A stretch of DNA of 9,142 bases from an uncultured Prevotellaceae bacterium (GCA_900556245.1 USOC01000029.1:1-9142); one strand, 5' to 3'. Positions 1-6,775 are shown, counted from the first letter of the stretch. Notes: generated by a model from the sequence alone, not told the origin. Made by a program: numbers and translations.

Positions 1-86
1 TAACAATTCTTAACAATAAATTGTACAGGCATAGTGTAAGTGTCCGCATTTTAGTGGACACATCCGGCATGGTTATGCTGCATTTT
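1..86. other. intergenic tail downstream of ruvB with a weak hairpin
   Basis: This is the noncoding stretch after the ruvB stop codon. It is AT-rich and holds a short inverted repeat, GTGTCC at 40-45 and GGACAC at 56-61, around a 10-base loop. There is no T-tract beside it, so it is a poor match to an intrinsic terminator and could be chance. A small plus-strand frame starting at 21 runs into antisense ruvB and is not credible as a gene. Whether the ruvB operon ends here or continues leftward cannot be told from the window. Confidence 0.3.
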
Positions 87-1106
87 TTAGAAAAGTCCGC
101 CTTCTGTGGCGTGTGGGTTGCGGTGCAGATGGTTGTAGGCGAGCATTGTCACCTCGCGGCCTCTTGGCGTCCGTTTGATAAATCCTTCTTTGATGAGGAA
201 AGGTTCGTAGACCTCCTCTACCGTTTCCGCATCTTCGCCAAGCGCGGTGGCGATGGTTGACAATCCTACCGGTCCGCCGTTGAACTTGTCGATTATCGTC
301 AGCAGAAGTTTGTTGTCCACCTCGTCAAGACCAAAGCGGTCGATGTTGAGTGCTTCAAGTGAATACCGGGCTATTTCGGTATCGATGGTGCCGTTTCCTT
401 TCACCTGTGCAAAGTCGCGCACGCGGCGGAGCAGGGCGTTGGCCACGCGGGGTGTGCCCCGGCTGCGCATGGCAATCTCTCCGGCTGCTTCCGACGTGCA
501 AGCCACGTTGAGAAGCGCAGCTGAGCGGCGGACGATGCGTTCGAGCACGGCATGGTCGTAGTATTCCAGATGGCAGTTGATGCCGAAGCGGGCGCGCAAT
601 GGCGGGGTCAGCAGTCCGCTGCGGGTTGTTGCGCCTACGAGTGTAAACGGCGACAGGTTGAGTTGTACGCTTCGTGCACCCGGCCCTTTGTCGATCATGA
701 TGTCGATACGGTAGTCTTCCATGGCAGAATAGAGATATTCTTCCACGACAGGGTTCAGGCGATGGATTTCGTCGATAAACAGCACGTCGTTTTCTTCCAG
801 CGACGTTAGAATGCCGGCAAGGTCGCCGGGTTTGTCGAGCACCGGACCGGAAGTCACCTTGAATCCCACCCCCATTTCGTTGGCGACGATGTTGCTAAGC
901 GTTGTTTTTCCAAGTCCCGGCGGACCGTAGAGCAACGTGTGGTCAAGGGCTTCGCCGCGCATTCGGGCGGCTTGCACGAAGACGCGCAGGTTTTCGATGA
1001 TTTTGTCTTGACCGTTGAAGTCGTCGAAAGTGAGCGGACGCAATGCCCGCTCGAAATCCTTGTCGCTGTCGTAGCGGCTTGCCCGGATGTCGAATTCTTC
1101 GCTCAT
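87..1106 (-). CDS. ruvB: Holliday junction branch migration ATPase RuvB
   Basis: RuvB is the hexameric AAA+ motor that, with RuvA, drives branch migration of Holliday junctions during recombinational repair in the cytoplasm. The 339-residue product is full length for the family. It shows Walker [10 protein letters not shown] (61-69), Walker B with DEIH (about 107-115), the sensor-1 stretch GATTR (158-162), an arginine finger candidate in PLRARFG (R171), the sensor-2 region [13 protein letters not shown] (216-228), and a C-terminal winged-helix domain (about 260-335) with the conserved TPRGR. The open frame extends upstream to 1322, but the ATG at 1106 (MSEEFD) fits the family N-terminus and lies two bases after the stop of the upstream GT9 gene. 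The upstream extension is antisense-like sequence inside GT9. The gene is probably expressed from the promoter before the DUF4254 gene. All key ATPase motifs are intact, so the product should be functional. Confidence 0.97.
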   Translation of the reverse strand: MSEEFDIRASRYDSDKDFERALRPLTFDDFNGQDKIIENLRVFVQAARMRGEALDHTLLYGPPGLGKTTLSNIVANEMGVGFKVTSGPVLDKPGDLAGILTSLEENDVLFIDEIHRLNPVVEEYLYSAMEDYRIDIMIDKGPGARSVQLNLSPFTLVGATTRSGLLTPPLRARFGINCHLEYYDHAVLERIVRRSAALLNVACTSEAAGEIAMRSRGTPRVANALLRRVRDFAQVKGNGTIDTEIARYSLEALNIDRFGLDEVDNKLLLTIIDKFNGGPVGLSTIATALGEDAETVEEVYEPFLIKEGFIKRTPRGREVTMLAYNHLHRNPHATEGGLF

Positions 1107-1108
1107 GC

Positions 1109-2188
1109 TTACTTTTTGTTTTTGTTGTTTTCCGCCAATGCCTGTTCGATGCGTGCGACAATCATTTCCGGTGGAATGCCGCGCAGACAGGCGTAGTCTT
1201 CGCGTTTGCACGGTTTGTTGCCAAACACCGAGCATGGGCGGCATGGGAGGTCGATTTGCACTTCCATCCCTTTGCGTTGATGCCATCCGGTGAAGCCGCA
1301 GTAGGGATGAGTTGCACCCCATACCGACACTACCGGCAGTCCGACGAGCGATGCCAGATGCATGTTTGCAGAGTCCATCGACAACATCACGTCAGCGTGG
1401 CTCAGCAAAGCCAGCTCTTTGGAAAATCCGTAGCGTTTTCCGGCAAGCGACTGGATGTTGTCGCATTCCGATGCCCAATTCTCAAGCATTGTCTTTTCTT
1501 CGCCTCCACCGCCGAAAAGGAAAATGCGTGTATTGGGGCGAGCCGACAGTTTGTCGACTACTGTTTTCATCAATTCCGGAGGATAGATTTTTCCGGCGTG
1601 TTTGGCGAACGGTGCAATCGCAATCCACATTTCCCCTTCTCTTTTCGGACATGTTATTTCTGAAAATTGGGCGGAGTCGGCTTTGTCAGGAAAGATTGAG
1701 GAGAAAGTATCCCTGAAAGCGAGACCTGCCCGGCGGAATGTCTGCGCATAGCGTTCGACGGTGGGGGTCAGTGGTGACAACTGCTTATGATGGCTGTTGG
1801 TCAGCCTGCGTTTTTCTTTTCGTCCTTTATCAATGCGGTAGACGGCAATGCCGCGCAGGCGGCAGAACAGACCGATCAGGCGGCTGCGTATCACGTCGTG
1901 AAGGTCGATATACGCATCTATCTTCCTTTCTGCGGACAGTTCGCCGACAAGACGCCACAATCCTTTCGGACCTCGGTAGCGTCCTTTTACGTCTACACCT
2001 TTCACCGTCAGATTGGCTGGCGCACCGACAAACAGTGACGCAGCTACCTGCTGCGTCACCATTGTAAACTGAGTGCCGGGATAAGCCCTGCATACGGAAT
2101 AGACGGCCGGAACGGTCATCGCCACGTCACCCAATGCCGAAAAGCGGGCTATCAGTACATTCTTATATGCTATAGATTTCTTTGCCAA
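1109..2188 (-). CDS. glycosyltransferase family 9 (ADP-heptose:LPS heptosyltransferase-like)
   Basis: The 359-residue product has the two-Rossmann-domain GT-B layout of GT9 heptosyltransferases, which add sugars to the LPS inner core at the cytoplasmic face of the inner membrane. The N-terminal domain opens with [18 protein letters not shown] (11-28), the usual acceptor-side strand and loop with the conserved D21. The C-terminal domain carries FLFGGGGEE (223-231) and the donor-binding stretch [16 protein letters not shown] (270-285) followed by VWGATHP. A Cys-rich segment near the C-terminus ([15 protein letters not shown]) is common in this family. The start is a TTG at 2186-2188. No ATG precedes it in frame before the DUF4254 stop, and the next Met (residue 24) would remove the essential first strand. 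It begins three bases after the DUF4254 stop, which implies translational coupling. The exact sugar donor and acceptor cannot be read from sequence. Confidence 0.88.
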   Translation of the reverse strand: MAKKSIAYKNVLIARFSALGDVAMTVPAVYSVCRAYPGTQFTMVTQQVAASLFVGAPANLTVKGVDVKGRYRGPKGLWRLVGELSAERKIDAYIDLHDVIRSRLIGLFCRLRGIAVYRIDKGRKEKRRLTNSHHKQLSPLTPTVERYAQTFRRAGLAFRDTFSSIFPDKADSAQFSEITCPKREGEMWIAIAPFAKHAGKIYPPELMKTVVDKLSARPNTRIFLFGGGGEEKTMLENWASECDNIQSLAGKRYGFSKELALLSHADVMLSMDSANMHLASLVGLPVVSVWGATHPYCGFTGWHQRKGMEVQIDLPCRPCSVFGNKPCKREDYACLRGIPPEMIVARIEQALAENNKNKK

Positions 2189-2191
2189 CGC

Positions 2192-2800
2192 TTATTTTTT
2201 TCCGTAGAGCACAGGATTCGTATCGGCATCATTATACATCTTCATCTGGCGGTAGACCTTCATGTATTTGCGTCCCGCTGCTATGTCGTCAAGCAATTGT
2301 CCGATAGCCGTTGATAGATCCACTTGTTGCTCAAGCAAGACGTTTAGTTTTGCCGTACATTTGGCGATATGCTCCTCTGAAGCGTCTGTACGGGCAGTCT
2401 CTTGGCGCATGTGATAGATTTTCAGTGCCAGAATCGACAGACGGTCGATGGCCCATGCCGGGCTTTCCGTGTTGATGGTCGCATCTGCGCAAGGAGTCAC
2501 GTCTTTATACAGGTCGCGGAAATACGAATCAATGTCTTCAACCAGGTCTGTGCGATCCTGGTTCGACTTGTCGATACGACGTTTTAAGGCCAATGCGGCA
2601 ACCGGATCGATGTTCGGATCGCGGATGATGTCCTCCATATGCCATTGCACGGCGTCAATCCAGTTCTTGCGGAAAAGCACGTCGTCGATGCTCCCCGTGG
2701 TATACGGATTGTTGGGTGTTGCGTCGATGTTGTCGAACTCATGATAATGGAGAGTCGTCTCTCCAAATATCTTGTTGCATTTTTCAACGAAAGAATTCAT
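2192..2800 (-). CDS. DUF4254 family protein (function unknown)
   Basis: I recognise this 202-residue protein as a DUF4254-type protein, a family without an assigned function. It has no signal peptide or membrane segment and appears largely alpha-helical and cytoplasmic. Conserved-looking blocks are NWIDAVQWHMEDIIRDP (46-62), IDKSNQDRTDLVEDID (76-91), SPAWAIDRLSILALKIYHM (113-131) and a C-terminal KYMKVYRQMKMYNDADTNP (178-196). The many paired acidic, Arg and His residues in these blocks could form an active or binding site, but no known catalytic motif is visible. It is the first gene of a tight cluster with the GT9 glycosyltransferase (3 bases apart) and ruvB. The tight pairing with GT9 suggests, as inference only, a role in LPS or other glycan assembly, either as partner or accessory enzyme. 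The ATG at 2800 is the only sensible start. Confidence 0.85.
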   Translation of the reverse strand: MNSFVEKCNKIFGETTLHYHEFDNIDATPNNPYTTGSIDDVLFRKNWIDAVQWHMEDIIRDPNIDPVAALALKRRIDKSNQDRTDLVEDIDSYFRDLYKDVTPCADATINTESPAWAIDRLSILALKIYHMRQETARTDASEEHIAKCTAKLNVLLEQQVDLSTAIGQLLDDIAAGRKYMKVYRQMKMYNDADTNPVLYGKK

Positions 2801-2829
2801 AATTCAAAATATTGAAATTAGTATTTTTA

Positions 2830-2837
2830 CAAAGATA
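2830..2837 (-). promoter_or_regulatory. -7 promoter box for the DUF4254-GT9-ruvB cluster
   Basis: TATCTTTG matches the Bacteroidota -7 consensus TAnnTTTG exactly and sits 29 bases upstream of the DUF4254 start, giving a short leader of about 20 bases. The -33 TTTG partner is not convincing: a TTTTTG lies 14 bases upstream, closer than usual. A second identical TATCTTTG at 2906-2913, just past the mscL terminator, has no visible -33 partner. Confidence 0.5.
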
Positions 2838-2913
2838 GTGAAAGGTGAGAGCAAAAAGAATAAACGCAGTTTAAATTCTTTTGCCGAACCGCATCCTGTC
2901 TTATACAAAGATA

Positions 2914-2950
2914 TGAAAAACCCGGCTGGTTTTCTATGCGGAGTCGGGTT
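2914..2950 (-). terminator. rho-independent terminator of mscL
   Basis: Read on the minus strand, the stem AACCCGACT (2950-2942) pairs with AGCCGGGTT (2927-2919), with one G-U-type pair, around a 14-base loop. The 3' arm runs directly into a T-tract (complement of the A run at 2916-2920). The 5' arm begins with the last two bases of the mscL TAA stop codon, so terminator and stop codon are fused. This separates mscL from the DUF4254 cluster. Confidence 0.8.
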
Positions 2951-3377
2951 ATTTCTCCGAGTTTTTCTTCAGCAAGTCGCGGATTTCCGTCAGCAGCTGT
3001 ATGTCGGCAGGCGGTGGTGCAGGAGCTGCCGGTTCCTCTTTTTTCTTTCGCGACAAAGCGTTGATGCCCTTCACAAGCATAAAAACGGCAAAGGCGATGA
3101 TGATAAAGTCGAGCACCACTTGGATAAACATACCGTAATTGATGGTCACCTCCGGGCTGACTATCTCAGAGCCGTTCATCACGGCATCCTTCAGCACGAT
3201 TTTCAAATCCGAAAAGTTAACCCCACCTACGAGCAAGCCAACGGCCGGCATGATGATGTCTCCCACAATCGAGGAAACGATTTTGCCAAACGCTCCACCG
3301 ATAATGATACCTACTGCCATATCCACGACGTTGCCGCGCATGGCAAACTTCTTAAATTCTTCCAGTATTTTTTTCAT
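2949..3377 (-). CDS. mscL: large-conductance mechanosensitive channel MscL
   Basis: MscL is a homopentameric inner-membrane channel that opens under membrane tension to release solutes during hypo-osmotic shock. The 142-residue product is of normal length. It has the amphipathic N-terminal helix (about 1-13), the pore-lining first membrane segment (about 14-45, with [20 protein letters not shown] and DIIMP), a periplasmic loop (about 50-80), the second membrane segment (about 82-104), the basic-acidic cluster RKKKEE (110-115), a Pro/Ala linker, and a short C-terminal helix (about 124-140) for the cytoplasmic bundle. The ATG at 3377 gives the family-typical N-terminus. It appears monocistronic, with a promoter box upstream and a terminator overlapping its stop. 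It is transcribed divergently from recF. Confidence 0.97.
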   Translation of the reverse strand: MKKILEEFKKFAMRGNVVDMAVGIIIGGAFGKIVSSIVGDIIMPAVGLLVGGVNFSDLKIVLKDAVMNGSEIVSPEVTINYGMFIQVVLDFIIIAFAVFMLVKGINALSRKKKEEPAAPAPPPADIQLLTEIRDLLKKNSEK

Positions 3378-3417
3378 AGAAGGTTTAGTTTTGGTGTGTA
3401 GTTTCTGTTATCTAATG

Positions 3418-3425
3418 CAAACATA
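3418..3425 (-). promoter_or_regulatory. -7 promoter box for mscL
   Basis: TATGTTTG matches TAnnTTTG and is followed by C, as often seen. It lies 40 bases upstream of the mscL ATG, leaving a leader of roughly 30 bases. A weak TTG at 3449-3451 lies 23 bases farther upstream as a possible -33 element, slightly long spacing. Confidence 0.5.
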
Positions 3426-3521
3426 CATAAAAATTCGCTATTTCCCTACAATTTTCAGGTTCTTCTCGTTCGCGAAGCGGGCATTCTTTTACGACTGTGT
3501 GGATAATCCGGCGATTTTCCG

Positions 3522-3529
3522 TAAATTTG
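3522..3529 (+). promoter_or_regulatory. -7 promoter box immediately before recF
   Basis: TAAATTTG matches the Bacteroidota TAnnTTTG box and ends only four bases before the recF ATG. If it is used, transcription would begin at or within a few bases of the start codon, giving a leaderless or near-leaderless mRNA. The -33 region (around 3497-3502, TGTGTGG) is only a partial match to TTTG. Confidence 0.5.
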
Positions 3530-3533
3530 CTGT

Positions 3534-4646
3534 ATGATTCTTTCGAAACTGTCCATACTCAACTACAAGAATATTGCGGAGGCTAATCTTGAGTTTTCTC
3601 CCAAGGTCAATTGTCTGCTGGGCAACAACGGAATGGGTAAGACAAACATTCTCGACGCGATATTCTACCTCAGTTTTTGTCAGAGCGGACTGGTGCGTTC
3701 CGACGCCAACACCGTGCGCTACGGTGAGGAATTTATGCTCCTGCAGGGCGATTATGTCCGTAAGGAGAACGATGAGCATATAGTATGCGGTTTGCAGAAA
3801 GGCAAGAAAAAATCGATTAAGCGCAACGGAAAGGAATATCGTCGTCAAAGCGAGCATATCGGCCTGCTGCCCTTGGTGATGGTATCTCCCTACGATTGGA
3901 ATCTGGTGGCTGGTGGCAGCGAAGAGCGGCGAAGGCTCATCGACCGGATTATTTCGCAAGGCAACCGTCCCTATCTGGAAGCCCTCATCGACTACAACCG
4001 CGCTCTCGAACAGCGAAACGCCATGCTCAAGCAAGGCATAGCCGACCCGTTGCTCTTGGAGACGGTCGATGCCTTTCTTTGCCGTGCAGCTGCCGACATC
4101 CATCGTGTCAGGACGGAATGGGTCGAGCGGTTTACGCCCATCTTCATCCGCTACTACAGCCAGATTGCCGACAGCAATGAGACTGTCAGGCTCGACTATC
4201 GATGTGTGCTCAACGAGATGCCGATGGAGAAGGTGCTTCGCGCGAATTTCCGAAAGGATTTGGCTTTGGGGCATACGTCGCAGGGGGTGCATCGCGACGA
4301 CATCGAGTTGATGCTTGGTGACGAATTGATGCGTCGCGTCGGTTCGCAAGGCCAGTGCAAGACCTACACGATTGCCTTGCGTCTTGCCCAGTTTGAATTC
4401 TTGAAGTCGCTTTGCGGAATAACTCCGTTGCTGTTGCTCGACGATATTTTCGACAAGCTCGATTCCCGCCGCGTGGCCAACATCATGCGCATTGTTTCTG
4501 ACAGTGCTTTCGGACAGATTTTCATTTCCGACACCAATCGTCAGCATATCGACGAGACGATTGAAGCTGTCGGAAGCGACTATCGTATCTTTTTTGTGGA
4601 AAACGGAGCCTGTCGGCCGATAAATGCCAATCTTGAAAGTCTATGA
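3534..4646 (+). CDS. recF: DNA replication and repair protein RecF
   Basis: RecF is an SMC/ABC-type ATPase that binds gapped DNA and, with RecO and RecR, loads RecA for gap repair and fork restart. The 370-residue product is full length. It has Walker A GNNGMGKTN (30-38), the ABC-like signature region RRVGSQGQCKTY (267-278), Walker B PLLLLDDIFDKLD (298-310) with D-loop residues after it, and the family block TSQGVHRDD (248-256). The N-terminus MILSKLSILNYKNI fits RecF, supporting the ATG at 3534 although no Shine-Dalgarno site exists and a -7 box ends four bases upstream. Its TGA stop overlaps the ATG of the DUF721 gene, so the two are probably translationally coupled. A 352-codon open frame on the opposite strand is a shadow produced by GC-rich codon use. 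Confidence 0.97.
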   Translation: MILSKLSILNYKNIAEANLEFSPKVNCLLGNNGMGKTNILDAIFYLSFCQSGLVRSDANTVRYGEEFMLLQGDYVRKENDEHIVCGLQKGKKKSIKRNGKEYRRQSEHIGLLPLVMVSPYDWNLVAGGSEERRRLIDRIISQGNRPYLEALIDYNRALEQRNAMLKQGIADPLLLETVDAFLCRAAADIHRVRTEWVERFTPIFIRYYSQIADSNETVRLDYRCVLNEMPMEKVLRANFRKDLALGHTSQGVHRDDIELMLGDELMRRVGSQGQCKTYTIALRLAQFEFLKSLCGITPLLLLDDIFDKLDSRRVANIMRIVSDSAFGQIFISDTNRQHIDETIEAVGSDYRIFFVENGACRPINANLESL

Positions 4647-4933
4647 AGAAAACCGAACCTCTTTCCGTAGGAGAAATCATGGAGAAATTCCTGAATCCCG
4701 CCGACCTCGATGTCGAAATCAACGAGCGTCGCCTTGAAGCCTTTTGGACGGAAGTGGTTGGTCCATACATCAATCGGCAGACACTGCGCCGTCGCGTCAG
4801 CCGCCGGGTGCTTCACGTGCATATAGCGTCAGCTCCGCTGCGAAATGATTTGATGCTCAACCGTTCGTCGCTTGTCAAGCGGCTCAACGACATCACCGGT
4901 GCGGACGTTATCGACGATATCGCTTTCTATTAG
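4643..4933 (+). CDS. DUF721/DciA-like protein
   Basis: This 96-residue protein matches the DUF721 family, whose characterised member DciA works with the replicative helicase DnaB in bacteria lacking DnaC or DnaI loaders. Visible family traits are the N-terminal helical segment VGEIMEKFL (9-17), FWTEVVGPYINRQT (34-47) with the conserved W and VG, and the strand-helix module VLHVHIASAPLRNDLMLNRSSLVKRLND (56-83). It is shorter than many DciA proteins and consists essentially of the core domain. It overlaps recF by four bases (ATGA), and recF-DUF721 adjacency is widespread. A role in replication initiation is inferred from the family and from this neighbour; I have not given a gene symbol because DUF721 members are diverse. 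Confidence 0.85.
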   Translation: MKKTEPLSVGEIMEKFLNPADLDVEINERRLEAFWTEVVGPYINRQTLRRRVSRRVLHVHIASAPLRNDLMLNRSSLVKRLNDITGADVIDDIAFY

Positions 4934-5013
4934 TTCTGTTTTCCGTGCGGAGAAGATACCTCGTGTCGTGAAAAAATCGAACCTCTCTTCTTTTTTCTCC
5001 TCACTCATTTCAT

Positions 5014-5021
5014 TAACTTTG
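5014..5021 (+). promoter_or_regulatory. -7 promoter box for the thioesterase-SIS-ribH genes
   Basis: TAACTTTG matches TAnnTTTG exactly, is followed by C, and lies 20 bases before the thioesterase ATG. A T-rich run about 20 bases upstream (4989-4997) occupies the -33 position but lacks a clear TTTG. The 108-base gap after the DUF721 gene supports a separate promoter here. A GAAGA/TCTTC pairing followed by T's at about 4950-4996 could be a weak terminator for the recF pair. Confidence 0.5.
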
Positions 5022-5041
5022 CATTTATTAAACGTGAAGAT

Positions 5042-5509
5042 ATGGATAAGAAAGATTTGGAAATCGAACAGAAGCCGGCGTTCAGGCATTCTGTCCCCGT
5101 TCAGATGCGTTTTAATGACATCGACGTGCTCGGACACGTCAACAACTCGGTCTATTTCACCTACTATGACCTTGGCAAGTCGGCATATTTCACCGCTGTG
5201 CGCAAAGGAGAAATTGATTGGATGCGTCCCGACTTGGTCATCGCCAACGTCAACTGTAATTTCTATGCTCCGATGTTTTTCGGCGAACCGGTTTCGGTGG
5301 TGACGCGTGTCGATTCTATTCGGGAGAAGAGCTTCAAAATCCTCCAGAGGCTTGTCAATGTGGTCACGAAAGAGGTGAAGAGCGAATGTGTCACGGTTAT
5401 GGTCGCCTACAACGCCGAAGAGCAGACATCCGTCAGGCTCCCCGAAAAATGGGTGAAGTCAATTTGTGACTACGAAGGGCGGAATTTGCTGGAAAACAAG
5501 GATAAATAA
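5042..5509 (+). CDS. acyl-CoA thioesterase, 4HBT-type hotdog fold
   Basis: The 155-residue protein belongs to the 4-hydroxybenzoyl-CoA thioesterase/YbgC-like group, which hydrolyses acyl-CoA or related thioesters in the cytoplasm. The hallmark block RFNDIDVLGHVNNSVYFTYY (23-42) contains the likely catalytic Asp (D28) and the GHVNN turn. The following helix, the NVNCNFYAPMFFGEPVSV strand pair (69-86) and later strands complete one hotdog domain. The protein has no signal peptide or membrane segment. Its substrate cannot be deduced. It starts 20 bases after a promoter box and ends 16 bases before the SIS gene, so they are probably cotranscribed. In other bacteria related enzymes act in fatty acid, phospholipid or menaquinone metabolism. 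Confidence 0.88.
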   Translation: MDKKDLEIEQKPAFRHSVPVQMRFNDIDVLGHVNNSVYFTYYDLGKSAYFTAVRKGEIDWMRPDLVIANVNCNFYAPMFFGEPVSVVTRVDSIREKSFKILQRLVNVVTKEVKSECVTVMVAYNAEEQTSVRLPEKWVKSICDYEGRNLLENKDK

Positions 5510-5525
5510 TCTAAAATCAAACATA

Positions 5526-6137
5526 ATGACTGACATCAAACAATGTATGCGCGAGATTCTCGCCGCCGAAAGCAAGGCTGTGGCAGCCATTCCTGTCTCC
5601 GACGGATATGATAATGCCGTTAAATTGATTGTCGAGCATGTCTGGAACCGCCACGGCAAACTGATTACTTCCGGAATGGGCAAGGCAGGACAGATTGCCA
5701 TGAATATTGCCACGACTTTCTCATCTACGGGAATACCTTCCGTCTTCCTTCATCCGAGCGAAGCGCAACACGGAGATTTGGGCGTCATGCAGGACAACGA
5801 CGTCATGCTTCTGCTTTCCAATTCCGGTAAAACCAGGGAGATTCTCGAACTTGTCATGCTCGCCAAGCGCATGAAGAACGATTTGAGAATCATCGTGATT
5901 ACCGGCAATGCCGACAGCGAGCTGGCACGAATAGCCGACGTGACACTCTGGACCGGAGGAAGTCCTGAGGTGTGCCCGCTCGGACTGACGCCTACCACTT
6001 CCACAACGCTCATTGGCGATGTGCTTGTGGTCAACGTCATGCGAACCACCGGCTTCACGAAAGAAATGTATGCGATGCGCCATCACGGCGGATATCTCGG
6101 CAAGGTGAGCCGGGGAGAAGAGAAAGGTGATAAATGA
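5526..6137 (+). CDS. single-domain SIS sugar isomerase, arabinose-5-phosphate isomerase-like (KdsD/KpsF family)
   Basis: This 203-residue protein has a single SIS sugar-phosphate domain and resembles the isomerase part of KdsD/KpsF/GutQ, which interconverts ribulose-5-phosphate and arabinose-5-phosphate, the first step toward Kdo in LPS. Matching blocks are GKLITSGMGKAGQIA (44-58), the STGIPSVFLHPSEAQHGDLG stretch (67-86), LSNSGKTREI (97-106), CPLGLTPTTSTTLIGD (150-165) and a terminal RHHGGYLGK (185-193). Residues corresponding to the known catalytic set appear present: K53, E105, E148 and H186 or H187. The protein stops right after the HxGG-LGK block, where KdsD continues into two CBS domains, so it is a natural short form, as known from Bacteroides. 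The open frame extends 20 codons upstream, but the ATG at 5526 is preferred because the extension overlaps the thioesterase and has no family similarity. It lies between the thioesterase and ribH. Confidence 0.85.
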   Translation: MTDIKQCMREILAAESKAVAAIPVSDGYDNAVKLIVEHVWNRHGKLITSGMGKAGQIAMNIATTFSSTGIPSVFLHPSEAQHGDLGVMQDNDVMLLLSNSGKTREILELVMLAKRMKNDLRIIVITGNADSELARIADVTLWTGGSPEVCPLGLTPTTSTTLIGDVLVVNVMRTTGFTKEMYAMRHHGGYLGKVSRGEEKGDK

Positions 6138-6167
6138 TTGTTACATCCGGTTAAATAAAAAATATAT

Positions 6168-6656
6168 ATGTCTACAGAATTGAGAGCGGGCGAGAAAGTG
6201 TCCGGAAGATTGCCGAAAGTTGAAGGACTCAAGGTCGGGATTGTCGTGGCTGAATGGAACAGCCGTATCACCGGTGCTTTGTTGCAAGGTGCGCTCGACG
6301 TGTTTATGAATGAGGGATATCCTGCCAACGACATCACCATCGAGTATGTGCCAGGTACCGTAGAACTGACTTTCGGGGCTTCATGTATGGTCAACTATTC
6401 CGATGTCGACGCTGTCATCGTGATTGGCTGTGTCATTCGGGGCGGCACGCCGCATTTCGACTATGTGTGCCAAAGTGTGACGCAGGGTGTGGCGATGCTC
6501 AATGCCCGTGGTGAAGCGCCCGTGGTGTTCGGGGTACTCACTACCGACGATGAGCAGCAGGCTCTTGACCGTGCCGGAGGTGCGCTTGGCAACAAGGGCG
6601 CGGAAGCTGCGGAAGTGGCTATCAAGATGGCGGCTCTGTCCCGTCGTTTTGCCTGA
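6168..6656 (+). CDS. ribH: 6,7-dimethyl-8-ribityllumazine synthase
   Basis: Lumazine synthase condenses 5-amino-6-ribitylamino-uracil with dihydroxybutanone phosphate in the penultimate step of riboflavin synthesis; the enzyme usually forms pentamers or icosahedral shells. The 162-residue product is of normal length. It shows the substrate-binding EWNSRIT (29-35, the usual F replaced by W), PGTVELTFGA (62-71), GCVIRGGTPHFDYVC (87-101) with the catalytic His H96, and PVVFGVLTTDDEQQALDRAG (118-137). It starts 30 bases after the SIS gene stop and is probably cotranscribed with it. No FMN riboswitch is visible upstream, and no other riboflavin gene lies in the window. No clear intrinsic terminator follows before the 65-bp repeat. 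Confidence 0.97.
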   Translation: MSTELRAGEKVSGRLPKVEGLKVGIVVAEWNSRITGALLQGALDVFMNEGYPANDITIEYVPGTVELTFGASCMVNYSDVDAVIVIGCVIRGGTPHFDYVCQSVTQGVAMLNARGEAPVVFGVLTTDDEQQALDRAGGALGNKGAEAAEVAIKMAALSRRFA

Positions 6657-6710
6657 TTTCCTTCGTCAGACTAAAATGCAGGGTTAGAATAAAAATCGCC
6701 CGAATCAAAT

Positions 6711-6775
6711 TATTTCTCTCCCCCTGTGCGCGCGGCTTGCCGTAGCGGATAGGGGGAGTGACGCATTGCGACGGG
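6711..6775. repeat. 65-bp direct repeat, copy 1
   Basis: This segment is repeated at 7682-7746 with 64 of 65 bases identical (A at 6761 against G at 7732), an offset of exactly 971 bases. Inside are perfect 8-bp inverted arms, CTCCCCCT (6718-6725) and AGGGGGAG (6751-6758), enclosing a GC-rich middle with CGGC/GCCG pairing, so it can fold into a hairpin. Weaker similarity appears to continue to about 6845 (TCGGCGGnnnGGCA and an AAGcTGCG block occur in both copies near the same offset). It lies 54 bases after the ribH stop. The rest of 6657-6951 holds no gene I can support. Confidence 0.9.

Noticed and set aside
1107..1322. 72-residue upstream extension of the ruvB frame
   Set aside because: It overlaps the well-supported GT9 C-terminus and is unlike RuvB N-termini; the ATG at 1106 gives the family-typical start.
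1043..1663. 206-codon plus-strand frame antisense to GT9 and ruvB
   Set aside because: Composition is unlike a real protein, rich in Cys, Arg, His and Phe, and the opposite strand encodes two solid genes.
2772..3401. 209-codon plus-strand frame across the mscL region
   Set aside because: It is antisense to mscL and crosses the terminator and promoter between mscL and the DUF4254 gene; no family similarity seen.
3489..4547. 352-codon minus-strand open frame covering almost all of recF
   Set aside because: It is fully antisense to a clear recF gene, has no recognisable domain, and such long shadows are expected opposite GC-rich coding sequence.
6138..6167. FMN riboswitch before ribH
   Set aside because: The gap is only 30 bases, far too short for an RFN element, and no such pairing is visible.
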